From Stenogyne calaminthoides (Eukaryota > Streptophyta > Magnoliopsida > Lamiales > Lamiaceae): 64,000 nt of DNA. The position numbers and the translations under genes are program-made. The stretch's first letter is position 1; the number at the start of each line of letters is the position of its first letter. This document shows, piece by piece, positions 45,741 through 55,388 of this stretch. The notes below the pieces were generated by a model that saw only the letters and a program-made list of their open reading frames with translations, had not been told where the DNA came from and searched no databases. The stretch covers positions 8,544,418 through 8,608,417 of the forward strand of contig JBBCBC010000026.1 in assembly GCA_037126765.1 (NCBI GenBank), given 5' to 3'.

Positions 45741-46338
45741 ATGAAGAACACAAATTATCTCTCCATCCCTCCAGCCGCCACAACTGGGTAATAATCACTG
45801 CCTCAAATTCCTTGTGTTTCAATTCTCCTCGAATTCCAGCTTGTTTCCAGCTATTGGTACATGTTGACTTATCACCACAAGAAAATTGATCTATAATGAC
45901 AGAAACTCTGTTATTGTATCTTCTTTGGCTAATTTAAAGTCTTTAGTGACAGAAATCCTATCAATCTATGTCATTAATTATAAATTGAGAATAACGACAT
46001 ATTCTTATCACTAAAGACTCGTAGATAGGAAAGCTATAATCACTGAGTTACTCAATTTATAATTAATTATTGCATTTTTCTAGTCAATTTTCTTGTAGTT
46101 CATACGTCTAATTAATATCATCGTTTTCAGGTTGGAACTGCAATCAAACACGTCATCGAACAACACGCAGAGCACAACCACAGCCGCCCCTCCGACCATC
46201 ACGGTGGGCGGAGTAAAACGAAGTGTTATCATTATATTTTACTCACAATCAATTATGTTATTTATAAATGGACTTAATCTACATTTCCGTATAACATGTT
46301 TAAACCCTCTAGCACACTTTTCATGGACAGGGAAGTAA
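45741..46338 (+). CDS. Possible small two-exon gene of unknown function
   Basis: The ATG at 45741 gives MKNTNYLSIPPAATTG. It can splice at 45787/46131 (GT-AG) into a Ser/Thr/Asn-rich stretch (LELQSNTSSNNTQSTTT, then PPTITVGGVKR) and run open to 46338. A TATA-like TATATATA lies at about 45675, 65 bases upstream. The intron contains a CACTA-like MITE. I do not recognise the protein. It could be the first exons of a decayed gene. Confidence 0.3.
45869..46103. mobile_element. CACTA-like MITE
   Basis: The left end reads CACCACAAGAAAATTGA and the right end, in complement, AACTACAAGAAAATTGACT, close to the classic plant CACTACAAGAAAA terminus. Internal inverted sequence (AATTATAAATTGAG) supports a foldback element. 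The target duplication is unclear. Confidence 0.6.
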
Positions 46339-47103
46339 ATCTCTTTTTTAGTAATCATGGAAAATTAACTGCGTCAAGAATTGCAAGAATACCTTGAGTG
46401 AGAACTTCAAGAAAACTGCATCCAGAGTTGCTTCTCGTTGTTAATGAAGTTCTTCTCCTCTTGAATTTTAATAATTTAATGGGAAGGCCGCAAGGAGAAT
46501 TGCTACCCAAGTCACGTTCTAAATCTAATTACCTTATAGTCTTGTATCCATCAGGTGCATTTTAAAACATGTAACTTGTTTTTATTAAAATGTGAGCCTT
46601 GTTTATATAAAACATGCAACTTTAATTCACTGACTCATGTTGTATGTTTCAATGAAATAAATTACATTTACAAAAATATATTTAAATTATACGGTGCATC
46701 TGATGCACAGATATTCGCATCACACTACATATCTTATAAAAAATAAGTGATACCAAATGCACGAAATTAGCCTCTTTGCATCATGAAAGTGGAAAATGAT
46801 TAGCATGAAAATGAGTATTATCCGGACAAACATAATTAACCAAACAATGTCAATGATAATCTCATTCCCCTCTATAAATGTGACACAACAAACATCATAT
46901 ATTCATTCCCCTATATAGGAATGTGATGCCACAAACACCACATACGCAACTCAAGCATGACATTATTAATACATTGTCATCTAACAAGAAATGTCCATAA
47001 ATAATGCAATTTACACATAATACCAAGATTTCAAATTATTTAATGACTAATGTGCATACGAAATTATTCAATTACCAGAAGAGAAGAAACACCCAATAAA
47101 TAA
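46339..47103. other. AT-rich intergenic stretch
   Basis: No gene, MITE end or RNA gene was recognised. Confidence 0.5.
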
Positions 47104-47366
47104 ATCTGTCTAAAGGATCTGCAAATTTATTGTGGAAGGTAATATATCAAAAAGTTGCTCCCTTGCTTGAGTTCTTCCATTCCTTTCCCTACATATATCC
47201 ATGTTCGAATATATTTTGTAGAAATACTTTTTATCAGCAGCAAGGCCGCATGGATCGATAAAAAATTTCTCCAGGGCACCAGCATTCTCCGAAAAATGCA
47301 TAACAAATTCCAGCTCCACCATCGACCCACAATAACCTCGATTGCAGTCGTTCTTTCACTAGTTAT
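47104..47366 (-). pseudogene. Orphan F-box/FBD-type C-terminal exon
   Basis: After a good acceptor (TTTGTATCTTTTCAG, complement of 47367-47381) the minus strand reads VELEFVMHFSENAGALEKF and AREQLFDILPSTINLQIL before a TAG. This pattern is typical of the FBD domain closing plant F-box/LRR proteins. The F-box and LRR exons are not present upstream within several kb, so it is probably a fragment. Confidence 0.5.
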
Positions 47367-47503
47367 CTGAAAAGATACAAAGAAACATTTAGTCAAGGAA
47401 AGAAATTTCAACACTGCTAATCTAAATAGGATGGATGGAACTCAATGTTGCTAAGGATTTATTTAGTCATCCACGGGGAATATATACATACCAATAGAAA
47501 ATA

Positions 47504-48336
47504 CTCTCTCCGTCCCATTTTGTTTCTTTCTAGACAAGATTTTTTATCCCAAAATAATGGTCATTTTGAACTAATCTAGGAGAATAATTAGTGTTGTCAA
47601 ACGAGCTGGCCCCACCCCGTCGATCTTAAGAAATGGAGACACTCCTAAACGGGTCGGCACAATTGTACCGCGGGCTTTGATGGGGCATGGGCGGGCCTAC
47701 ATGAGGCAGGCCCGCCCCTCCTAAATTGTTATCTTTTTTTCATTTTCCCTAAAACATTTTAACAATTATAATGCTATTTCTTTTTGAATATTTTGTAAAC
47801 TTTAGGGTATATTAATTATCATGGTTGATTAATTGTAAACTTCAATATATAGGAAGTTATGTTTGTGATCAATGAAATGATTAAAAAAATTGTGTATAAG
47901 ATTTGTTTTAATTTTTTAAATAATAATAGTAGCCAACGTAAATTGTTTGATTACATTTGATTTTGATGAATTTAATGTATTGAACCTTTTAAATTTCATA
48001 ATTGAATTAAAAAAATATTAATATTAAAAAAATAAAAATTGGTTGACCCGTCTGGACCCGCAACCCGCCAATAAATGGGTTGGGTGTTTTACTGCCCGCC
48101 AAAAAGGCGGGCTTTTGTGGGTTTTGGCCCGACCCCACCCGGTTGGCCCGTCTCTACAGCTCTAGAAAAATTAAATGTCATATTCCAATTTTGCCCTTAT
48201 ATTTGTTTTTGTAATAATATGCATTAAATGACCATTTAGGTAAATAAAAGGGTAAACCTGACACATATTAATTGTTATTGACTTCATAATCCATGTGAAA
48301 CATCCTTAAACGACAAACAAAGTGGGAAGGAGTGAG
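47504..48336. mobile_element. Stowaway-like MITE carrying a hAT insertion
   Basis: The left end is CTCTCTCCGTCCCATTTTG and the right end, in complement, CTCACTCCTTCCCACTTTG, both flanked by TA. Without the hAT element inside, it is about 250 bp, a normal Stowaway size. Confidence 0.75.
47590..48164. mobile_element. hAT MITE nested in a Stowaway
   Basis: The ends AGTGTTGTCAAACGAGCTGG and, in complement, TAGAGCTGTAGAGACGGGCC are imperfect inverted repeats. GAATAATT (47582-47589) and GAAAAATT (48165-48172) form an 8-bp target duplication with one mismatch. Inside each end are GGCCCGCC-type blocks around an AT-rich core. Confidence 0.75.
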
Positions 48337-48338
48337 TA

Positions 48339-49210
48339 AGAAGTTGACAATGTTTCATTAAATAATGCAATTAACTTTAACAAATGAAATAGCTCATCAA
48401 AAGCAATGGAAAATATTAAAATTTAATCAATGAAACCACGCCCATAACAAGATGAGCTATAATGTTTAATAAGATGACACAAAAAATTATAAAACATAGG
48501 CAGCAAATTATGATGCAAACAATAAGTAGCTCTAGTAAAAGTGCCAGCAAGCAAGGAGAAGAGCGTAATATTTTAGTAATCGGTAGTAGAGTGCCAAGAA
48601 TGAGTGGCTTCAGTGCCAATTGCTTAAGATTGTTCATTTTCACACCTAAATACAACACTTCAATTACCCGTGGAATAAAATTAAACATGATCAAGAAATG
48701 CAAAAAATGCATCAACACCATCTTAATTATTCTAAATTACCTTCCATGAAAGAGGGGTGCGAGCAAAGTTGAAATCAAATTTCTCTATCTGCGCAAGGAT
48801 AGAGAATTTTGGACATGAAAGTGGAAAGTGGGGTGAATTTGATGATTTGGTGGATTTGTAATTTTTTATTTTATTGTGGATTTCTAATTTGTTAACCTCT
48901 CGTTAAATTGTGGTGAATTTGATAATTTAATTTATATCCATTTTAGCTTGAATTATATTATCGTATTGTATTAAATGTGATAATATTTTTATAGATAAAA
49001 ATTAAATTTCAGCTTTATTTTTTAAAAAAATGTAGTAGGATGGGTAAAAAATGGGGTAGGGCCGGTCGGACCTGCCCCGTACAGGCTGGCTTGGGTATTA
49101 AAACTCTCACCCACAGTGGGCTATGGGGCAGGTTGGGCCAGCTGGGTATATGCACGGGGCCGGCTTGGGTAGTTAGGTACCCTCCCTGCCTCGACTCATT
49201 GACATCCCTA
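48339..49210. other. AT-rich stretch ending in a partial hAT-like element
   Basis: The segment 49035-49210 has GC-rich repeats (GGGGCAGGTTGGGCC) and ends TTGACATCCCTA, the complement of a TAGGGATGTCAA hAT terminus. No matching left end was found, so the element is truncated. The rest is featureless. Confidence 0.5.
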
Positions 49211-49329
49211 GTCCTAAAGCTCTAGTGAGCCTCTACATTCCATACACTTTGTAGTCTTAGCAATCTGTTGAATTCATGTTTTACCTTGTCTGAACGTTGG
49301 ATCTCGAGGTCCTTGCTCCATTTTAAGTG

Positions 49330-50458
49330 TTTATTGGTCATTCAGTGTCCAAAATAATATCCAGATTCCTTGAACGCATGGTCAAATTTGGGAATACCTC
49401 ACATCCCTACTCAATATCAAAGGTTGAAGGTCTTGTCTCCGTCTTCTTAAAGTTTCTTACTTCCTCCAAGGTCACATATTTATCCGCCCTCCGCAACAAC
49501 TCATCGAAAGTAAAGACTGGTTTCTTTGCCAATAAAGAAAATAGATCTCTATCTCTAAGACCATTGACCAATGCTTTGATTTTCACCTCAAGAGAGGTTG
49601 TAAGGACCTCCAGGGCTACTTGGTTAAACCTCTTCGGAAATGCCCCAAGGTTTTCGGACTCTCCCTGTCTCATATTGAATAAAGTTAATGTGGTTATCGG
49701 CTGCCTTCAAGCACTTGTGAATTTATGCAGAAACAAAGTATTGAATTCTGAAAAAAGAATGTATAGTATATTCCCAATTGACTGAACCGATGTTGAGCTG
49801 CTATAGATAAGGTGGTCCGGAACACTTTGCACTTCACACCTCCCCATAACGGTGCAGGAGGGCCGAATTTTCAAACCTGGTCAGATCCTCATATAGGTCT
49901 GTAGTCCCAATATAATCATAATTCAAAGGTTTGAAATTGAAAGGAAGGGAGCCTGTCTTGTAAAATCTCATCAGAGGATTGACAACCAATAACGGGACTA
50001 GGATTACTTACCCGGTCATTCATTCGTTTCCTCATTGAGGATATTTCCTTCTTAATTGCCATCAACTGGTTATTAACCCAGCCATGGTATGTAGGATCAG
50101 ACCTCTCCTCCATGTCCTGGACATCATTTCCTCCAATGGGGTTCTCTTGGGTTACACTACTTCCTCGTCTCATCGGACCCTTATCCCACCCAATTTCTAG
50201 TTCCACTTGAGAGCGATGTTTCCTCGATCTCAACCAGACCTTCTCCAAGGCCTCTACTATGACATCATATTTATTATTTCTCTTCTTCCCATCCTGATGA
50301 CCCTTCCCTCCCTTGGAGGGAACCTGGTATGATTCGGGCATTCCTCCAAGATCAACATCTCCTTCCCCCGTTGCAGAAGCTGAAGGGTTGGGAGGTGTTG
50401 TTCTTGCTGAAAAGGCTGCCTCCGCTGCCTTTGCGCATTGAGCAATTGAAGTGCCCAA
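49330..50458 (-). pseudogene. gag: Ty3/Gypsy gag relic
   Basis: The minus frame at 49407-49673 reads FPKRFNQVALEVLTTSLEVK and FDELLRRADKYVTLEE, the retrotransposon gag domain of plant Gypsy elements. The upstream minus frame at 49916-50458 looks like the gag N-terminal half (WVNNQLMAIKKEISSMRKRM). The two are separated by a degenerate stretch. No pol was found. Confidence 0.75.
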
Positions 50459-51440
50459 CTTAAGGTATTATGCTCTCAATCACCATCTACAGGTCGGCTT
50501 GCGATCTGGACAGGAGATTCTTCAAGAAAGTAAGCGACTTCCGAGGTAGCATGGGGACGTCAAGTCGCCAGTTAACGAGCTAGATCGACCCTCTTCTAGC
50601 GACCTCCCTGGGTGGTCGCAGGTTCACAAGTATGAACTGGATTCATGACTGCCAAGGAAGCGGATTTTCACGACATAACTATGGAAGGTGTATCTATTAG
50701 CGAAGATCTCGCCCCAAGTCGCGGGATCTCCTTCTCAAGATCCAGTTGATTAAGTTTCTCTACCGTGACATGAATTGTCCTTAACCCTACAGGAGTCTGC
50801 TGGGGGGGTCAGATGTCCCCGTCTCCATAGTTAGTGGAGCACCATCACATCCACCCATAGGGGAGAAATAGTAGTTTCTTCTCCCACTCGACCTGCAGTT
50901 CTTTTCTAATTTGAAGCATTTCCTTTGGTTGATATATGTGTAACCCCCGAACGGCCTAGAGGAAAGGGAACATGGAAGGATCCCTTCCCTGCCATCCCCA
51001 AAACACTCTCTGGTGTATGGGAGGAATTGTAATTGTTGATTTCCCCCACCCCACCGAGACAATACCAGTTGTTTCCAATTGAAGAGGTAAGGGAGTACCA
51101 GATCCTACACCCCCTTCCTTTCCTACACGGGAATCTCCTCCTTGTTCACCACCCATATCGGGTATCCCGAAAAATAGATTATCACTTTACGCCTCAATTT
51201 TGATAGATAGGTTCACTTGGACGGCACCACTTGATGAATGCAAAATGATCAGCACCCACGAGAAAACAACTTAACTTATATTCAGATTTGATGACTTCCT
51301 CACTGGAAGTAAATAACTACAACAACAAGCAATCGTCTCTCTAGAATCAAGAGGTACCTGCAAAACCAGTGTGGGCACTCTGATGTTCAAGCCACCGAAA
51401 AATCGTTATCAGTGGAATCAAATTGAACTTTAGGTAAAGA
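50459..51440 (-). other. Leader (and possibly LTR edge) of the Gypsy relic
   Basis: This is the sequence 5' of the Gypsy gag. It has higher GC than its surroundings and no long meaningful frame. LTR ends and a primer-binding site could not be assigned. Confidence 0.35.
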
Positions 51441-51646
51441 ACTCTCTCAATGAAATCTCGCTCAAGATTTCCTCTCTTTCCTCTCGTGTTTACACTAGTA
51501 AACATGCATAAGTAATATGAATGCGTGTGTGTATATTTCTCTCAAAATATCAGTAATATTTCAGTATGATTGTTATTGTGATTGTGGACGAATGCATGCT
51601 CTGTATTTAAAATACATGGTCTTAACCATTTTAGCAAAAATATCTC

Positions 51647-51760
51647 CATTAGCTTAGTGGATCGAGTCCTCCTCTCAACGACCCTCCAGGGTCCGGGTTT
51701 TTCTTAACAACCTTACCCTCTCAGCCAAGGTCCCTAAAAACCTCAACAACTATGTCATAT
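51647..51760 (+). repeat. Possible tRNA-derived SINE
   Basis: TTAGCTTAGTGGATCGAG matches the RNA polymerase III A box of tRNA-derived SINEs, and CAGGGTCCGGGTTT, about 45 bases on, is a plausible weak B box. No poly(A) tail or clear target duplication is seen, so this is tentative. Confidence 0.35.
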
Positions 51761-51867
51761 CCATTATTTAAACATGGGTTATTTATCTCATGAAACAAAC
51801 ACCTTCAATTCACTCAAATCAATAATCTATAGTCTATAACATATTAAAATCTATAACATATTAAAAT

Positions 51868-52530
51868 GTGACAAGCTTGTGAGAATCATTTTTGGACACA
51901 TTTACCCTTCAACAATTTTATCATTTATACTTTGGTCCATATAATTTAATGCACACATTTTATCATTTACTTTTTAATTCATATGAAAACTAACTATTAT
52001 TTACTTGATTATAATATTTTATATAAATCAATTCAACATAATTAAGAAAAAACATAATTCTTCATATTTTTTAAAAAGTGACAAGCTTGTGAGAATTGTG
52101 TTTGGACACATTTACCTTTCGTCAATTTTATCATTTACACTTTAGTCCATATAATTTAATGTGCACATTTTATCATTTACTTTTTAAGTCATATGAAGAT
52201 TAAATATTATTTATTTGATTATACTACCTCCATCCCAAAGTTATTTACCCTTTGCTTTTAATATGAGTTTTTGATTGGGACGGAGTGAGTAGTATTTAAA
52301 GTGATAAAGTGATTTATTATTGAGGGTATTATAGTTCTATATATGTTATTACTAAAACAGGTGATTATTTTGGATAAAAGTAATGACATGAGATGTAATT
52401 TAGAAATATCGTGACGAGTCATTTTTTAAAAAGGGTAAATAACTTTGGGACGGAGCGAGTAATATTTTATATAAATCAAATAATAAATCAATTCAACATA
52501 AGTAAAAAAATATAATTCTTCATATTTTTT
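51868..52530. repeat. Tandem duplication of a 210-bp unit, second copy split by a MITE
   Basis: The unit starts GTGACAAGCTTGTGAGAAT at 51868 and again at 52078. It includes TTTTATCATTTACTTTTTAA and ends TTCTTCATATTTTTTAA in both copies. The second copy is longer only because of the Stowaway at 52224-52459. Confidence 0.92.
52224..52459. mobile_element. Stowaway MITE
   Basis: The left end is CTACCTCCATCCCAAAGTTA and the right end, in complement, CTCGCTCCGTCCCAAAGTTA, with inverted repeats of about 30 bases. TA flanks both sides. The first copy of the host duplication carries the uninterrupted site GATTATAATATTT. Confidence 0.95.
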
Positions 52531-52580
52531 AATTAATAGGTATCATTGTCTAATCTTTTTATGTATTTTTTTTAGATATA

Positions 52581-52980
52581 ATGACTTTAAGGTACAAAAA
52601 ATAGAGATAATTGACTCTTAGGTACAAGAAATTTGAGTAGTGACTCTAATGTACAAAATGTGACTTTTTTACCCCTAGAATCATATCCTATTACAATTTT
52701 GCCACATATCAACCAATATAACCCTAAATAAGGCCATACCCATTTCTCTCTCTCACAAAATTCGATTTTTGCTCTCTCTCTCTGCACCCCGACTTTATCC
52801 CTCCAAAATCGCAACTAGGGTTTCGTTCTTGAGGCCGCGCGGCCACGATGTTGTAGGGCCGCGTATGGGTGTTGTGTGGTGGCTTTTTGACCACTTTTTT
52901 GTACCTTAGAGTCATTTTTTTTTTTTGTTATGTACCTTAGAGTTCTTTTGCTAGTGACTTTGTAGTGGAGAGTCACTCCC
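52581..52980. mobile_element. Foldback element with GTACCTTAGAGTCA-type ends
   Basis: The left side has ATGACTTTAAGGTACAA followed by a second copy (TTGACTCTTAGGTACAAG). The right side has the inverted forms TTGTACCTTAGAGTCAT and ATGTACCTTAGAGTTC. The core includes a CT-rich tract, AACTAGGGTTTCG and the palindrome GGCCGCGCGGCC near 52832. No target duplication identified. Confidence 0.6.
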
Positions 52981-53800
52981 CCTTTTTTTAAATTCTTAAT
53001 ATAATGAGTGATGTAATGTTGAAAAAAATATTAAATTCTTAAACAAGAGTAATTGATTTTTTATTTTTATTTATAAAAAAAAAAGAATGATTGAAGCAAA
53101 ATATAGTTGTTAGAGAAAATGAGATTGTTACAAATCATGCAAAAAATAAAATTGTTCATTTTTCTTTTTTGTAAATTAAAATTGTGAAATTGTTTGATCT
53201 AATTTATGGAAAAATTACTCATAAGTATCATTTTCCCCACATCCTTACTCTAAGGTGCCACCCCTTTTTGCTCTTACTATGAGGTGCAAAAAATTTCAAC
53301 TTTACTCTTACCCACACTCCACTAATTACACCCCTCAACCGTCCCAGCACCCAAATAAATTGTGAGAAAATTTATTTTATTTCAACTTAATTTGATTAAT
53401 TTGCATTAGTTCTACCTTAAAACATGCATTCATGCTTTCAATTAAAGCTTCATCTACGGTGTTTCTGTGTCTCGTTGTTTCTTCAAATTCAAATTATACT
53501 AATCCTCTTTATTAAAATACATTTTACTTTCTCTATTCCGTGAAGAATGAATGATAGTTATTTTCAGACATATTAAGAAATAGAATACAATTATATGTCT
53601 ACTCGTTTTTCAAAACAATTATTAGTATCTAAATATTAATTTGGAATAAAACAAAATACATTAAATAAGATAAAGATAAAAATAAAATTATATTAAATAT
53701 AATGAGTGGCACGTCCTTTATGGAATGGATGGACATATAAAATAAACTTATCTTGGCTACATTATTTTATGTCTCAATCCACTTGTCTAGTAATCTCCTA
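52981..53800. other. AT-rich intergenic stretch
   Basis: Low-complexity A/T runs with no gene or repeat end recognised. Confidence 0.5.
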
Positions 53801-53813
53801 TATATATGTTACA

Positions 53814-54371
53814 GGATGATTGCCAAGAATCCTTCAAATTTGGACACTCTATCCTCATTTTAAAGGATGATTTTAATTACAACATTGTCATTTACTTTTT
53901 CTTTCTTCTTTTCTTTTTACTTCTATTGTTTGATCATTTTTTATTTAATGATATACTACACCATGAAATTTTAATTACAAATTAAACTAATTATTTTTAA
54001 CATTAAGAATTAAAATATTTTTATTAGTTTTAATAATAACTTTTTTCTCAAATAAGAACTAATTACAAGTTTTTATTAGTTTTAATAATAATTGTTTTAT
54101 ATAACATAATTTAATTTTAAATAAATAAAATTATTTTGAAAAAAAATATCATAATACCATTTAATTTAGTTGAAAAAAATGATTTTATAATTTAATAATA
54201 CATTGCATAAATTATTAATTATTTAAATGTATTAATTTAATTGAAAAAAAGAAAAAAAATATAATAATATAGAGTGTTATTGTTGGAGGAGATTTTTGAT
54301 ATAGAGTACTCCATACTCTAAGTTGGAGGATAGAGTACTCCAAAAAGGAGTATATTATTGGAAATGCCCTT
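53814..54371. mobile_element. Possible degenerate MITE
   Basis: The right end reads ATTATTGGAAATGCCCTTAA, a common MITE terminus. The left end (GATGATTGCCAAGAATCCTT) resembles its complement only weakly. The core is very AT-rich. Confidence 0.35.
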
Positions 54372-55388
54372 AAAGGACTAAGTTCAAGAGTAGTCATTCT
54401 ATTCCCAACCCATTCCCACGTACCAATCATGCTATAACATCTTAACATATTGTATTGTATTAGATCAATCAATCAATTTGAGAACTTAATTATTAACATA
54501 CAGATTTAGTTAAAGGTTGAATGTGCTCTAATATTGACAAGGAACAAATAAATATTTCAATTTGTGTCAATAGAAAGAGCATTAAGTTTATAATGACAAG
54601 AAACAAATAAATATATCAACTTGTATTAACTGATAGAGTACGATAGAGTTTATAACGAGTTTTGAAATTTTCAGATCGTAACACTAGTTGAGTTGTTTAA
54701 TATTCTTACTAAGTGTATAGCGTAAACACATTGTTTATTATCCTTACCAGGTGTACATCATAAACACTCATATAATCGGATAATACAATTTATTTACATG
54801 TTATAAAAGTATTATGTGATGAAATAAAGACATGAAATGAATAAATTCTATGTCCAGTCACAACATCTGCCAAAAATCTCCAAATTACAACAGCAAAACA
54901 ACGTCGTTTTGAGATTTCTTATCAAAATTGGAACTAAAATTGGACATTATCAAAATTATTGGGACTAAATCGACGACAAAAAAATTATGAGACTAAATTT
55001 ATTAGAGACCAAACTTATTAGACCAATTATGAATCAAACTCCACAAAAATACATATCACTAGGCTCTATATAGTGGTAAATAGATACAATTTGCGTGATT
55101 GTATTTGGACTACAAGGATCACGAATATTGGTAATTTTACTTTCGCTGCTAACAAATATTGTTTATCTGAATTATTATTTCCAACAAAATAATTGGCAAT
55201 GAAATAGAACCTCAATTGTAACGTATAAATTAGTACATTTTTCAAGCATTCCATGCACATAATTACATTCTTCCGCATATGTTATTTACCAGTTATCAGA
55301 TTTCTGGTCTTTTCTCAGCAGGTGTCTTTTCACCTTTGCACAATTGTATACAAAAATTGCAAAGGTTCTATTTGCATCATGTTACCTG
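54372..55388. other. AT-rich stretch downstream of the receptor kinase gene
   Basis: It probably contains the 3' UTR of the SRF-like gene near its right end. A near-duplicated phrase (GACAAGGAACAAATAAATAT near 54537; GACAAGAAACAAATAAATAT near 54595) is the only repeat noticed. Confidence 0.5.

Noticed and set aside
49327..49785. 152-codon plus-strand frame
   Set aside because: It is the antisense shadow of the Gypsy gag domain read on the minus strand.
51647..51720. tRNA gene
   Set aside because: The A-box-like motif is present, but no cloverleaf or acceptor stem pairing could be drawn.
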